A stretch of DNA of 64,000 bases from Peteryoungia algae (GCF_030369675.1 NZ_CP128477.1:372001-436000), one strand, 5' to 3'; counted from the stretch's first letter, positions 1 to 9,475 are shown. The notes: a model not told the origin generated them from the letters alone. Numbers and translations: made by a program.

Positions 1-2
1 TG

Positions 3-1106
3 CGCGCCTACAAGTTCGACACCTACAAGACGAAGAAGAAGGCGGACGACGAAGAGGAAAAGACGGCAAAGACTGTCAAGGTGACCATCGTGACCGAGCA
101 GGCGGCCGCCGCGAAGAAGGCATTTGCCGAAGCCGAAGCCATTGCCGAAGGCGTCGTGCTCGCCCGTAATCTGGTCAATGAGCCAGCCAATGTTCTCGGT
201 CCCCTCGAATTTGCCGCCAAAGCAAAGGAACTCGAAAAGCTCGGCGTCGGGGTCGAAATTCTCACCGAGAAGGAGATGTCAAAGCTCGGCATGGGCGCAC
301 TTCTCGGCGTGGCACAGGGCTCGGTGCGTCCGCCGCGCCTCGTCGTCATGCAGTGGAAGGGCGGCAAGTCCAAGGACAAGCCGATCGCCTTCGTCGGCAA
401 GGGTGTCGTCTTTGATACGGGCGGTATTTCGATCAAGCCGGCCGGCGGCATGGAAGACATGAAGGGCGACATGGGCGGCGCAGCCGCAGTGGCCGGTCTC
501 ATGCACGTGCTGGCGGCCCGCAAGGCCAAGGTCAACGCCATCGGCATCCTCGGCCTTGTCGAGAACATGCCGGACGGCAATGCCCAGCGTCCGGGTGATA
601 TCGTGACCTCCATGTCGGGCCAGACCATCGAGGTCATCAACACCGATGCCGAGGGACGCCTCGTTCTCTGTGACGCACTCTGGTATTGCAACGATCGTTT
701 CGAGCCGGCCTTCATGATCAACCTCGCCACCCTGACGGGCGCCATCACGGTTGCGCTCGGCAATCAGCAGGCCGGCCTGTTCTCGAACGACGACGACCTG
801 TCCGAAAAATTGCTGGCGGCGGGCAAGGTGACCAACGAACGCCTGTGGCGCATGCCGCTGGGCAAGGAATACGACAAGATGATCGACTCGAAGTTCGCCG
901 ACATGAAGAACACCGGCGGTCGTCTGGCGGGCTCGATCACGGCTGCCCAGTTCCTCAAGCGCTTCGTCAAGGACACCCCCTGGGCGCATCTCGATATCGC
1001 CGGTACCGCCATGGGCTCGCCCAACGACGAGGTAAACCAGTCCTGGGGCTCCGGCTACGGTGTCCGCCTGCTCGACGAACTCGTGCGGGCAAACTACGAG
1101 TCGTGA
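3..1106 (+). CDS. pepA: Leucyl aminopeptidase (M17 family), 5' truncated by window edge
   Basis: This cytosolic metallo-exopeptidase removes N-terminal residues, preferably leucine, from peptides. Reading is open from base 3, so the N-terminal domain begins upstream of the window. A Lys/Asp/Glu-rich linker (positions 12-80) precedes the conserved body. The two-metal catalytic domain is complete: GVVFDTGG, the [10 protein letters not shown] stretch and the M17 signature NTDAEGRL are all present, followed by the usual C-terminal region. holC starts 20 bases downstream on the same strand, a common alphaproteobacterial pairing, so the two are probably co-transcribed. The family assignment is secure. 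Only the true start cannot be seen. Confidence 0.97.
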   Translation, partial: RAYKFDTYKTKKKADDEEEKTAKTVKVTIVTEQAAAAKKAFAEAEAIAEGVVLARNLVNEPANVLGPLEFAAKAKELEKLGVGVEILTEKEMSKLGMGALLGVAQGSVRPPRLVVMQWKGGKSKDKPIAFVGKGVVFDTGGISIKPAGGMEDMKGDMGGAAAVAGLMHVLAARKAKVNAIGILGLVENMPDGNAQRPGDIVTSMSGQTIEVINTDAEGRLVLCDALWYCNDRFEPAFMINLATLTGAITVALGNQQAGLFSNDDDLSEKLLAAGKVTNERLWRMPLGKEYDKMIDSKFADMKNTGGRLAGSITAAQFLKRFVKDTPWAHLDIAGTAMGSPNDEVNQSWGSGYGVRLLDELVRANYES

Positions 1107-1126
1107 TCCTGGAGCCTGAGCGCCGG

Positions 1127-1576
1127 ATGGCCGAAGTCCTGTTCTATCACCTGACGGAATCGAAACTCGAGGATGCGCTGCCGCCTCTCCTGGAGAAGAG
1201 CGTCGAGCGCGGCTGGAAAGTTGCCGTGCAGACGCGCGATGCCGAACGGCGTGATGCGCTCGATGCCCATCTCTGGACCTTTCGGGAGGAGAGTTTTCTC
1301 CCGCATGGCACGGATGAGGGTGCATCGCCGGATCGGCAACCCGTGCTGCTCACGATCGAACGGGAAAACCGCAATGCAGCGAGCGTTCGTTTCCTGGTGG
1401 ATGGAGCCGAGCCGCCGGAGGATCTCGCCTATGACCGCGTGGTCTTTGTTTTCGACGGCTATGACGCTGCGCAGCTCGAGGCAGCGCGCGGCCAGTGGAA
1501 GAAGCTCAAGGCCGCGGGACATGCACTGACCTACTGGCAGCAGAGTCCCGAGGGGCGGTGGGAAAAGAAGGCGTAG
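1127..1576 (+). CDS. holC: DNA polymerase III subunit chi
   Basis: HolC is the small chi subunit of the clamp-loader complex, linking the holoenzyme to single-strand binding protein. The 149-residue protein has the family's opening (MAEVLFYHLT, then a predicted helix LEDALPPLLEKSVERGWK). It also has the conserved core around PVLLTIERENRNAA and VVFVFDGYD, and the C-terminal YWQQSPEGRWEKK segment typical of alphaproteobacterial chi. The ATG at 1127 puts this core directly at the N-terminus. An in-frame extension further upstream would run through pepA and is unlikely. It ends with TAG, a codon used normally as a stop here. It follows pepA by 20 bases. Confidence 0.95.
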   Translation: MAEVLFYHLTESKLEDALPPLLEKSVERGWKVAVQTRDAERRDALDAHLWTFREESFLPHGTDEGASPDRQPVLLTIERENRNAASVRFLVDGAEPPEDLAYDRVVFVFDGYDAAQLEAARGQWKKLKAAGHALTYWQQSPEGRWEKKA

Positions 1577-1694
1577 CGGCCTGATGCAGATCGCGGCTGC
1601 CGCCGATATCGGTGCGGTGAGGATCCTCGCCAGCATGGAGAAGGATAGCGCTGGAGGCCTCGGCGCCGTTCTGGGGGAAGCAGGCGCGTGGGCT

Positions 1695-3584
1695 TTAGCC
1701 GGCCATGCCTTCTTCATACTCGGCCGAAAGTTCGAGCCACTGCTCTTCCGCCGCTGAAAGCTTGGCGGCCGCTTCGCCGCGCTGTTTGGCTTTTTCGGCC
1801 GCCTTGGCGGGTGCCTTTTCATACAGCATCGGGTCAGCAAGCTCCTTGTCGAGCGCCTGAATCAAACTCTCCAGCTTCTTCGTCAAGGCCTCGACTTCGT
1901 TGATCTTTTTCTTCAGGGGCGCAAGGCTCGCCCGCCGGTCGGCCGCCGCTTTGCGCTGCTCGGCCTTGTTGACGGTGTCAGCACCGCTGTCGACCTTGTC
2001 CTTCTCGACCGGCTTTTTGCCCGATGCGATGATCAGCGAGCGATACTCCTCCATGTCGCCGTCGAAGCTGGTCACAGTGCCGTTGTTGACCAGCCAGAGC
2101 CTGTCGACGGTCGCCTCGATCAGATGGCGATCATGGCTGATCAGGATGACGGCGCCCTCATAGTCGTTGAGCGCCTCGATCAGTGCCTTGCGGCTGTCGA
2201 TGTCGAGATGGTTCGTCGGTTCGTCGAGGATCAAAAGGTTCGGCGCGTGGAAGGCCGCAAGCCCCATGAGAAGACGGGCCTTCTCGCCGCCCGAGAGATC
2301 CTTGGCGGCCGTTTCCATCTTCTCGGTCGCCAGGCCCATCTGCGCGACACGGGCACGCACCTTGGCTTCCGGCTCCAGCGGCATCAGCCGGCGCACATGG
2401 GCGACCGGGCTTTCATTCGGGATCAGATCGTCGAGTTGGTGCTGGGCGAAGAAGCCGATCTTCAGGCTCGACGCGGTCTTCAACTGTCCGCCCTGGGCTT
2501 CCAGACGTCCGGAAATGAACTTTGCAAAGGTCGATTTGCCATTGCCGTTCGAGCCGAGCAGCGCGATGCGGTCGTCATTGTCGATCCGCAGATTGAGGTT
2601 CTTCAGGATCGGTTTGCCGGGCTCATAGCCGACCACCCCCGCGGAAATCGCGACGATCGGGGAGGCGGGCTGCTTCTCCGGCTTGGGGAAGGTGATCGGA
2701 TGGACGTGATCCTCGATCACCGCTGCCACGGTGCCCATGCGCTCCAGCGCCTTGATGCGGCTCTGGGCCTGCTTGGCTTTGGTTGCCTTGGCGCGAAAGC
2801 GGTCGATGAAGCTCTGCAGATGTTTGCGCGCCGCGTCGTTCTTCGCCTTGGCCTTGGTCTGCAGTTCGTCGTTCTCGGCCTTTTGACGCTCGAAGCTGTC
2901 ATAGCCACCGCGATAGAGGGTGAGCTTCTGCTGATCGAGATGGATGATTGAATTGACGGCCGTGTTCAGAAGATCCCGGTCATGGCTGATAATGATGACC
3001 GTGTGCGGATAGCGCCGCACATAGTCCTCAAGCCAGAGCGTGCCTTCCAGGTCGAGATAGTTGGTCGGTTCGTCGAGCAGCAGCAGGTCCGGCTCGGCGA
3101 AAAGCACTGAGGCGAGCGCCACGCGCATGCGCCAGCCGCCGGAAAAGGATGAAGCCGGGCGCAGCTGCGCCGCGTGGTCGAAGCCAAGGCCCGACAGGAT
3201 CGTTGCGGCGCGGGCTTCAGCCGAATGCGCGCCGATGTCCGCCAGACGCGTCTGAATTTCGGCAATCCGATGCGGGTCCGTCGCGGTTTCGGATTCCGCA
3301 AGCAGTGCCGCCCGTTCCTTGTCGGCGGCAAGCACGATCGAGATCAGCGAATCTTCGGTCCCCGGCGCTTCCTGTGCGACCTGGCCGATGCGAGCGTTTT
3401 TCGGGATCGAGATATTGCCGCTTTCGGAGGCCAGATCACCCGTGATGATGCGGAAGAGGGTCGACTTGCCCGCTCCATTCTTGCCGACAAGGCCAGCCTT
3501 TGTGCCGGCCGGCAGCGAGACGCTGGCATGGTCGATGAGCAGGCGGCCTGCGATGCGGGCGGAGATGTCGTTGATGGTGATCAT
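1695..3584 (-). CDS. ABC-F family ATPase, two ATP-binding domains
   Basis: A 629-residue soluble protein with two fused ABC ATPase domains and no membrane segment, the architecture of the ABC-F (Uup/YheS/EttA) translation factors. The first domain has Walker A GLVGKNGAGKST near residue 32, a degenerate signature FSGGWRMR and Walker B LLLLDEPTNYLD. The second has Walker A GSNGNGKST, signature LSGGEKARL and LLILDEPTNHLD. Between them lies a Lys/Arg/Gln-rich helical linker, and the C-terminus is a charged coiled coil. Length and the C-terminal coiled coil fit the YheS/Uup side of the family. Members act on ribosomes rather than as transporters. Which subfamily this is, and whether it gives antibiotic protection, cannot be decided from sequence alone. 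A hairpin sits just upstream of the start. Confidence 0.9.
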   Translation of the reverse strand: MITINDISARIAGRLLIDHASVSLPAGTKAGLVGKNGAGKSTLFRIITGDLASESGNISIPKNARIGQVAQEAPGTEDSLISIVLAADKERAALLAESETATDPHRIAEIQTRLADIGAHSAEARAATILSGLGFDHAAQLRPASSFSGGWRMRVALASVLFAEPDLLLLDEPTNYLDLEGTLWLEDYVRRYPHTVIIISHDRDLLNTAVNSIIHLDQQKLTLYRGGYDSFERQKAENDELQTKAKAKNDAARKHLQSFIDRFRAKATKAKQAQSRIKALERMGTVAAVIEDHVHPITFPKPEKQPASPIVAISAGVVGYEPGKPILKNLNLRIDNDDRIALLGSNGNGKSTFAKFISGRLEAQGGQLKTASSLKIGFFAQHQLDDLIPNESPVAHVRRLMPLEPEAKVRARVAQMGLATEKMETAAKDLSGGEKARLLMGLAAFHAPNLLILDEPTNHLDIDSRKALIEALNDYEGAVILISHDRHLIEATVDRLWLVNNGTVTSFDGDMEEYRSLIIASGKKPVEKDKVDSGADTVNKAEQRKAAADRRASLAPLKKKINEVEALTKKLESLIQALDKELADPMLYEKAPAKAAEKAKQRGEAAAKLSAAEEQWLELSAEYEEGMAG

Positions 3585-3592
3585 GGTTCTGG

Positions 3593-3617
3593 CTTTTGGC
3601 CGATGTCACGGCCAAAG
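3593..3617 (-). terminator. Hairpin just upstream of the ABC-F start
   Basis: Reading leftward, CTTTGGCC and GGCCAAAAG flank an 8-base loop. The hairpin ends 9 bases before the ATG at 3584. It could terminate the GGDEF gene upstream or act as a leader structure for the ABC-F gene. There is no T-run, so intrinsic termination would be weak. Confidence 0.4.
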
Positions 3618-3649
3618 GCAAGCGGGCGAGGGCGCCCAGTTCAACCTGC

Positions 3650-3701
3650 CAGTCGAAGCCGTCAGTCGAAGCTGTCAGCCGATTCCGTCAGGCGACGTTG
3701 C
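3650..3701. repeat. Imperfect 13-base tandem repeat
   Basis: Three consecutive 13-base units, CAGTCGAAGCCGT, CAGTCGAAGCTGT and CAGCCGATTCCGT, occupy 3650-3688. A fourth, diverged unit follows. The array covers the stop codon and last codons of the GGDEF gene on the minus strand. It is probably a small replication-slippage product. Confidence 0.6.
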
Positions 3702-4713
3702 GCTTGCCGGGCTTGTGGCCGATGATCGGCTGGCGCGGGTTCTGCCGGGCCAGCATCGTGGCTGTCTTGGCAATGGCAAGCCAGCTTGTCGGATCCGGCG
3801 CCTCGTGGGCCATGGCGTGGCCGATGGCTAGCGGCAGCCCGCCGGCATTTTGTGAGGTTGCCGAGGCGAAGACGAGATTGTTTTCCGCCGTCGTGAACAG
3901 CCGTTCGGCGATGATATGCGCCTCATCGGCATTGATGCCATCGAAGACGAAGGCAAAGGTGTCGGCCTCGATCCGCGCGATGACGTCATGCTTCTTGATG
4001 GCCTTGCGGAAAATGCCGGCAAGTCCCCTGATGAGCTTGCTCACGGCCTCGTCGCCATACTGCTGCTTCAGGCCGGAATGATCGAGGATCTCGATCAGCA
4101 CGAGCGCACTCGGCTTGGCAGCCGAGGCCTCGGCATGGGCCTCTTCCAGCTTCTGGAGGAGGCTGATGCGGTTCGCGAGCCCCGTCAGGTGATCTCGGTT
4201 CATCGCTGCCTGGGCGGCGCGGATGCCGCGATCGGCGCTTATCAGGCTCTCCAGCCCTTCCGCGACCTCTGATGAAAGTGCGGTCTCGGCCTTGATCATG
4301 TCTGTTGCGATCGAGGAGAGCAGGTTCAGCTCGCCGAGAAGCTGATTGATGCCGATGGACTCATCTTCGCGGATCGAGCGGATGACACCCTCCACCGAAT
4401 TGGTAAAGGCCCGCTTCTGGGTGAGGCCGAGCGACAGGTGATTGCTCATTCGGGTCAGCGTCTTCAGGGTCTCGTCCTGCAACCGCTCGGCCGAAACGCC
4501 GCAATGAGCGGAAATGCGATGCTTGAGGCCGAGCTGGTCGAGTGCCATTTGCGGCGGGCGTGTGCCGAGTGCTGCGAGTTCGCGCGCAAGCTCCAGATTT
4601 CCGGCGGTAAAGGCTTCATGGACCAGTTCGAAATTGCGCGGGAGACCGGCGATCTGGTGCTTCAGCATGAAGGCCGTGACCTTCTGGAAATCTTCTGCAA
4701 GTCCGCTCATCAA
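3688..4713 (-). CDS. GGDEF-domain protein with degenerate active site
   Basis: The protein has 341 residues from the chosen ATG (MSGLAEDF). In-frame starts at 4731 and further upstream exist but add only unconserved sequence. The N-terminal half is a helical region without membrane segments. A GGDEF domain starts at DHLTGLAN (about residue 173). At the catalytic loop the expected GGDEF is replaced by EADTF (RIEADTF, about residues 246-252), so the glycine pair needed for GTP binding is gone. Active diguanylate cyclases make c-di-GMP. This protein probably does not, and may be a c-di-GMP or GTP sensor or a protein-interaction module. It is divergent from the small membrane protein and chemoreceptor genes. 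Family is certain, activity inferred absent. Confidence 0.85.
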   Translation of the reverse strand: MMSGLAEDFQKVTAFMLKHQIAGLPRNFELVHEAFTAGNLELARELAALGTRPPQMALDQLGLKHRISAHCGVSAERLQDETLKTLTRMSNHLSLGLTQKRAFTNSVEGVIRSIREDESIGINQLLGELNLLSSIATDMIKAETALSSEVAEGLESLISADRGIRAAQAAMNRDHLTGLANRISLLQKLEEAHAEASAAKPSALVLIEILDHSGLKQQYGDEAVSKLIRGLAGIFRKAIKKHDVIARIEADTFAFVFDGINADEAHIIAERLFTTAENNLVFASATSQNAGGLPLAIGHAMAHEAPDPTSWLAIAKTATMLARQNPRQPIIGHKPGKRNVA

Positions 4714-4999
4714 TACCGTCCTGACCATGCGATGTGTTGGGCCTCGTCTGCCGGAAGCCCGATTTCTTCCCGCAGTATTTAGGTCTTCTAACATGCCGAT
4801 ACATACGAAACGGTTAAGGCAGACGATTTGTCCTGGCTTTCCTATGGCGCTTGCGAAGCTGAATTCCCCAAAGAATGTGGGGGGTTCACCGTTCAATTAA
4901 GCATATCTTAGAAATGTTCATGGTTTAACCAACTGTCTGATTGCATGCCGGGCGTATGGCTTTCGCTGGAGCCTTCGCCCGGCGAACATCCATAGGCCC

Positions 5000-5299
5000 A
5001 TGAAGTTCCTTATTTCCGCAGTCTACTTCTCGCTGGCGGTCGCCGTCGTCGCTGTCATTGCGGCAAGGCCGTCCGGCCCCTTCGTGCTCGTCGTAACCTC
5101 ACCCACTGCGCAAGCGGCTGGTTCAATGGCCGTCATCGACCGGGCAGACGGCGCTTTTGTTTGGGCCGGAAGCGTCCCCTGGATGTCGGTCGCCTACTCG
5201 CAGGCTCCCGATTTCGCGGAGCGGCTGCTCGACGCGGGCGCGTTGCTCGTCATCAACCATGATCTGGCACTTGGTTGCCTGCAAGGAATGAACACATGA
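5000..5299 (+). CDS. Small membrane-anchored hypothetical protein preceding chemoreceptor
   Basis: A 99-residue protein of unknown function. Residues 1-22 form a hydrophobic segment (signal anchor or signal peptide), then an Ala/Val-rich stretch and a short soluble tail. The stop codon overlaps the start of the downstream chemoreceptor gene as ATGA (5296-5299), so translation is probably coupled. This suggests an accessory role for the receptor, but no domain is recognised. It could be a periplasmic or inner-membrane partner. The overlap with the next gene supports it being genuinely coding. Confidence 0.65.
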   Translation: MKFLISAVYFSLAVAVVAVIAARPSGPFVLVVTSPTAQAAGSMAVIDRADGAFVWAGSVPWMSVAYSQAPDFAERLLDAGALLVINHDLALGCLQGMNT

Positions 5300-6888
5300 A
5301 CGAACTTGAGAAGCTCAGAGACAGGGTCTCTTACGGCATCGTCGGACTGCTCTGGACCAACTTTGCCCTGATCGTGATCCGCAACCTCTTTCGCGAGGAA
5401 GGTGCCGACTGGACGATGATCCTCGGCACGGTCATGCTGTTGCTGCCGGCCACCTTGCTGTGGAGCCGCGATCGCACTGGCGCGACCACCCGTATGGTGA
5501 CCTCGATGGCCAATGCAGCAACCGTTGCCATCCTCGTTTTCGCGTTCCAGGGATCGCCGCTGCAGATCGACCTGCATATGTATTTCTTCGCAAGCCTGGC
5601 AATCTGCGCAGCCTGGATCGATTGGCGGGCCATCATCGGCTATGCCGCCCTCGTCGCGGTCCACCATCTCCTGCTTTATGTCGCTATGCCCTTGGCCGTG
5701 TTCCCGGGCGATTCCGATTTCTCACGCGTCATTCTGCATGCCGTCGTGCTGATCGTGCAGAGCGTGGTTCTGATCGCCCTGACATCGGCCGTCGTCAAAG
5801 CCTTCGATGTCTCGGACAAGGCGGTTGCCGAGGCGGTTGCCGCCGAGCGCGAAGCGGTTGAGATGGCCGATCGTGCCCGACGCACGGATGCCGCTGCCGA
5901 GGCTGAACGCTCCAAACGGGAAGCGGAGAAGGCGCGGGAAGCCGAAGCAATCGACTACGCCGTGGCCGAACTGGCGAAATCATTGCAGAAGCTGGCAGAT
6001 GGCGATCTATCGTGCCGTATCGACGGCAATTTCTCCGGCCCGCTCGATGAATTGCGGACCTCCTTCAACGCTTCTGTCCAGAAACTCGAAGTCGTCGTGT
6101 CCCAGGTTGGCCAGGTCGCCACTGTCCTGCGGAATGGTGCCGGTCAGATCGACCACGCCAACAACGACCTGTCAGCGCGGAGTGAACGCCAGGCGGTTTC
6201 CGTCGAAGAGACCGCAAGCGCATTGTCCAGCGTGATGTCGACCGTCAAGGAGACGGCATCCGTCGCAGATTCGGTCGGCAAGCTGGTCAACCAGGCAAGA
6301 ACGGGTGCAGAGCGTTCCGGAACCATCGTTACTGATGCCGTCTCCGCCATGAGCCGCATCGAGCAGTCGTCGCAGTCGATCTCCAACATCATCGGCGTCA
6401 TCGACGAAATCGCCTTCCAGACGAACCTGCTCGCGCTCAACGCCGGCGTCGAAGCAGCCCGCGCCGGTGAAGCCGGCAAGGGTTTCGCAGTCGTCGCCCA
6501 GGAAGTCCGCGAGCTCGCGCAGCGCTCGGCCAATGCCGCCAAGGAGATCAAGGCCCTGATCAACACCTCGGGCGAGGAAGTCCGCCACGGTGTGTCGCTG
6601 GTCGACCAGGCGGGCGAGGCGCTGAGCACGATTTCGACGGAGGTTCAGGCGATCAGCCGGGAGATCTGCAAGATCATCGATGGTGCGAAGAGCCAGGCAC
6701 AGGGGCTGGCCGAAATCGACTCAGCGATTGGCCACATTGACAGGAACACCCAGCAGAATGCGGCAATGGTTGAAGAATCGAGCGCGGCAATCCAGCAATT
6801 CGTCCAGGAGGCAACGACCCTCGATCAGCTGATGGCTCAGTTCCAGGTGGGCTCGAGGACAGGCCACACGTCCCGGCGGGCCGCCTGA
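5296..6888 (+). CDS. Methyl-accepting chemotaxis protein
   Basis: A chemoreceptor of 530 residues. The N-terminal 170 residues contain about six hydrophobic segments with very short loops, so there is no large periplasmic ligand domain. The input is probably sensed within or near the membrane. A charged helix ([12 protein letters not shown]) and a HAMP-like segment ([15 protein letters not shown]) follow. The long cytoplasmic coiled coil has the conserved hairpin tip [20 protein letters not shown], which binds CheA and CheW. The ATG at 5296 overlaps the previous stop, which favours it over the upstream in-frame ATG. The C-terminus (TGHTSRRAA) has no CheR-binding pentapeptide. A strong terminator follows. 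Confidence 0.93.
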   Translation: MNELEKLRDRVSYGIVGLLWTNFALIVIRNLFREEGADWTMILGTVMLLLPATLLWSRDRTGATTRMVTSMANAATVAILVFAFQGSPLQIDLHMYFFASLAICAAWIDWRAIIGYAALVAVHHLLLYVAMPLAVFPGDSDFSRVILHAVVLIVQSVVLIALTSAVVKAFDVSDKAVAEAVAAEREAVEMADRARRTDAAAEAERSKREAEKAREAEAIDYAVAELAKSLQKLADGDLSCRIDGNFSGPLDELRTSFNASVQKLEVVVSQVGQVATVLRNGAGQIDHANNDLSARSERQAVSVEETASALSSVMSTVKETASVADSVGKLVNQARTGAERSGTIVTDAVSAMSRIEQSSQSISNIIGVIDEIAFQTNLLALNAGVEAARAGEAGKGFAVVAQEVRELAQRSANAAKEIKALINTSGEEVRHGVSLVDQAGEALSTISTEVQAISREICKIIDGAKSQAQGLAEIDSAIGHIDRNTQQNAAMVEESSAAIQQFVQEATTLDQLMAQFQVGSRTGHTSRRAA

Positions 6889-6921
6889 CGGCGGACGGGT
6901 TTCCACAAGTTGTGAAACACG

Positions 6922-6952
6922 GGAGGTCGCGGTTGCCGCGGCCTCCTTTTTT
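6922..6952 (+). terminator. Rho-independent terminator after chemoreceptor gene
   Basis: GGAGGTCGCGG and CCGCGGCCTCC form an 11-base stem with one G-T mismatch and a 3-base loop, followed directly by six T. This is a classic intrinsic terminator 34 bases past the chemoreceptor stop. Confidence 0.9.
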
Positions 6953-6991
6953 GTGTCGAGGCCCGATCGTTCAGAGCGCTGGTGCGACACC

Positions 6992-7495
6992 TCACACCCA
7001 GGCCTTGCCCTCGCTGCGCAGAAAATAGATGAGGTCGAGTCCGAGGCTTGGCTTGCCCATTGACGTCAATCCGGCATGCACCTGTCCCCTGTGATGGGTC
7101 TGGTGATTGAAGATATGGGTGAGGGCAGGCCAGAGCTTCTGCGTGACGATTTCGGGTGAACTGACCGGCGAATAGCTGAACGGCTGCTCGATCGCCTCCG
7201 GTGTCAGGCTCCGGGTAAAGCGGATGAGGCGGTCGTCTTCTTCCACCCGCGCGGCACGCAGATCCTCGAGCCGCTCATAGGGGCGTTCGTTGAGGGCCTT
7301 TGGCTTCGGGCCTTGGCCGGTGAAGCGGTTGAGCCAGATCCGGTCAGCGGTGATCAGATGGCTGAGAGTGGCGAAAATCGAGCCGAAGAAGGCACCCGTG
7401 TCCTGATGCAGCTCTTCCTACAGCTGCGCTGCCGCAGCATAGACGAGCCTGTTGGCCCAGGCATTGTAGTCGGCGAGCATGTGGTAGTTTTGCAT
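6992..7495 (-). pseudogene. DinB family protein interrupted by an in-frame amber codon
   Basis: Reading leftward from the ATG at 7495, the frame gives MQNYHMLADYNAWANRLVY, a typical DinB-family N-terminus. It then meets TAG at 7418-7420 after residue 25. Beyond that codon the same frame continues with family-like sequence (FFGSIFATLSHLITADRIWL, then HIFNHQTHHRGQVHAGL) to a normal stop at 6992. The total of about 166 codons matches full-length DinB-family metal-binding hydrolase or thiol-transferase proteins, and the metal-ligand histidines lie in the second part. There is no frameshift, only one nonsense codon. A recent inactivating mutation or a sequencing error is most likely. The next GTG/ATG starts downstream would lose the first helix. 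Confidence 0.8.
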
Positions 7496-7629
7496 GTCGT
7501 GCTCCTGGTCAAGGTCCAGGTTCAGTCTAGACAGGTTTCGCCGAAATGGGATTGATGGGTCCCATGAAAATTGCTGATTTGCATCCCGCTGCCGGATGGG
7601 CATGTGTGATGGGACACAAGGAGAAACCG

Positions 7630-8313
7630 ATGACGATCACGCTTTATTCGCTGTGCGGTGCTGATGCCGCTCGACCCTTCTCGCCGCACTGCTGGAAGGT
7701 GGTCATGGCGCTGCGTCACAAGGGCCTGAGCTTCGAGGAGCGGCCGCTGGCCTTCACGGTGATCCCGACGGTGGAGAACGGAGCCTCGAAGACCGTACCG
7801 GTCCTGCGCGATGGACAGGAACTGATCTCCGACAGTTTCCGCATCGCGCAATACCTCGAAGAGGCCTATCCGGATGCGCCGAGCCTCTTCGGCGGGCGGG
7901 GCGGTGTGGCTGCGGCGCGCCTGGTGGAAGGCTATTCGCTGCATGTCGTGCATAGCGTGATCACGCGGATCCTGCTGATCGACATCCACGACATGCTAGC
8001 CCCCGCCGACCAGGCCTATTTCCGCAAGAGCCGTGAGGAGCGGCTGGGAAAAAGCTTCGAAGAAATGGCCGCAGGACGCGATGCCGCGATCGCCGCCTTG
8101 CCGGCAGCCCTCCAGCCGCTGCGCCACACGCTCGCCTTCCAGTCCTATGTCGGGGGCACGACGCCACTCTTCGGCGACTATATCCTCTTCGGCGCCTTGC
8201 AGTGGTTGAGGGTCACCACGGGGTCGATTCATCTTCCGGGCGACGATCCGGTGAGCCTCTGGTTCGACCGCTGCCTCGGTCTCTACGACGGTGCCGCTCG
8301 GGCGGTTGCATGA
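7630..8313 (+). CDS. Glutathione S-transferase family protein
   Basis: A 227-residue cytosolic protein with a thioredoxin-like N-terminal domain (MTITLYSLCGADAARPFSP...KVVMALRHKG). It has the GST glutathione-site pattern KTVPVLRDGQELISDSFRIAQYLEE at about residues 55-80, then an all-helical C-terminal domain. The ATG at 7630 is preceded by AAGGAG with a 6-base spacer, which decides the start over an ATG at 7609. Specific substrates cannot be predicted. It is divergent from the broken DinB gene; a functional link between them is possible but unproven. Confidence 0.9.
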   Translation: MTITLYSLCGADAARPFSPHCWKVVMALRHKGLSFEERPLAFTVIPTVENGASKTVPVLRDGQELISDSFRIAQYLEEAYPDAPSLFGGRGGVAAARLVEGYSLHVVHSVITRILLIDIHDMLAPADQAYFRKSREERLGKSFEEMAAGRDAAIAALPAALQPLRHTLAFQSYVGGTTPLFGDYILFGALQWLRVTTGSIHLPGDDPVSLWFDRCLGLYDGAARAVA

Positions 8314-8430
8314 CTGTCTTCCAGGGTCGGATTGTGACGTCCGCGTGAAAATAGAAGACCCCTCTTGTCTTCGTGATTCGGGGCGGGTAGATACCGCCCA
8401 CTTTCCCTGACAGACAAAAGGATGAGACAG

Positions 8431-8853
8431 ATGGCGATTGAACGCACCTTCTCGATGATCAAGCCCGATGCCACCAAGCGCAACCTGACCGGTGCGATCA
8501 CCAAGGTCTTCGAAGACAACGGCCTGCGCGTCGTCGCTTCCAAGCGCGTATGGATGAGCCAGCGCGAAGCCGAAGGCTTCTACGCCGTTCACAAGGAACG
8601 CCCCTTCTTCGGCGAACTGGTTGAAGGCATGACCTCCGGCCCGACCGTCGTTCAGGTTCTCGAAGGCGAAAACGCCATCCTGAAGAACCGCGAGATCATG
8701 GGTGCCACCAACCCGGCCAACGCTGATGAAGGCACCATCCGCAAGATGTTCGCTCTCTCGATCGGCGAAAACTCGGTACACGGTTCGGACGCTCCGGAAA
8801 CCGCTGCCGAAGAAATCAAGTACTGGTTCGCAGACACCGAGATCGTCGGCTGA
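8431..8853 (+). CDS. ndk: Nucleoside diphosphate kinase
   Basis: A 140-residue enzyme that transfers the gamma phosphate of ATP to nucleoside diphosphates through a phosphohistidine. The N-terminus ([18 protein letters not shown]), the Kpn-loop region and the active-site motif [12 protein letters not shown], containing the catalytic histidine, are all present. Length is normal for the family. The start at 8431 follows an AAAGGA ribosome site. The gene stands alone and ends in a strong terminator, so it is probably monocistronic. Confidence 0.98.
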   Translation: MAIERTFSMIKPDATKRNLTGAITKVFEDNGLRVVASKRVWMSQREAEGFYAVHKERPFFGELVEGMTSGPTVVQVLEGENAILKNREIMGATNPANADEGTIRKMFALSIGENSVHGSDAPETAAEEIKYWFADTEIVG

Positions 8854-8898
8854 ATCAAGTCCCGAGGCGAGAGCTTCCAGATATCTTGAAAACCTGAG

Positions 8899-8926
8899 AA
8901 ACCGGGGCCGAAAGGCTCCGGTTTTT
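8899..8926 (+). terminator. Rho-independent terminator after ndk
   Basis: AAACCGGGGCC and GGCTCCGGTTT pair with one mismatch around a GAAA tetraloop and run into five T. It lies 45 bases beyond the ndk stop. Confidence 0.9.
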
Positions 8927-8962
8927 CGTTGCGAGACGATGGCCGGCGACAGACGCTGGAGC

Positions 8963-9475
8963 TCAAGCGGCTGGGCAGGTCTGCCCCTTGGCATAATCTA
9001 CCGTCCCGTCGGCGCCGTAGACCTCGGGATTTGGGGTGTAGACTGGCCCAACCACCAATGCCTTCCCCGGCATGACCGTCTGGTCGAGGCTTGAGGTCAA
9101 AGTCGTCTCGATTGTCTGCTGCACTTTGTCCGACGCATCGAGGATACGGATCGAGACCGCATAGGGGCGGTCCTTGATGACGCAATGCACCGGCGGGCTC
9201 TCCAGCGACACCTTCTCCCAGAACGGGAAGATCTTGGTGCGGGTGACAAGGGGAGCGCCGCCGGCAGGGTTCTCAAATGTCGTCTCCACGAAACTCGGAT
9301 CGGGCAGCGGCCCATTGCGGGCAAGCGTCACGACATAAGTTGCCTGCGCCACACGATAATTGAAGATGAACACCTTGCCGGAGAGCTTGAGGGGTTCGTC
9401 CAGGTCCTCGCGCTGGCAACCGGTAAGCCAGGATAGCGCCAACAACAGGCTGACGACGATCGGTATAGCCTTCAT
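8963..9475 (-). CDS. Putative lipoprotein of unknown function
   Basis: A 170-residue exported protein. The N-terminus has a short basic start, a hydrophobic core (IPIVVSLLLALSW) and a lipobox LTGC, predicting lipidation at the Cys near residue 20 and attachment to the cell envelope. The mature part is mostly beta-like (FIFNYRVAQATYVVTLARNG and so on), with two later cysteines that could form a disulfide. No family is recognised. The ATG overlaps the stop of the CGNR gene as ATGA, so the two are translationally coupled. The lipoprotein may therefore act in the response the CGNR protein controls. Confidence 0.75.
   Translation of the reverse strand: MKAIPIVVSLLLALSWLTGCQREDLDEPLKLSGKVFIFNYRVAQATYVVTLARNGPLPDPSFVETTFENPAGGAPLVTRTKIFPFWEKVSLESPPVHCVIKDRPYAVSIRILDASDKVQQTIETTLTSSLDQTVMPGKALVVGPVYTPNPEVYGADGTVDYAKGQTCPAA

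Noticed and set aside
23..1325. Long open frames antisense to pepA (246 and 348 codons)
   Set aside because: They are shadows in GC-rich DNA with skewed composition and no family resemblance, while the plus strand encodes a clear aminopeptidase.
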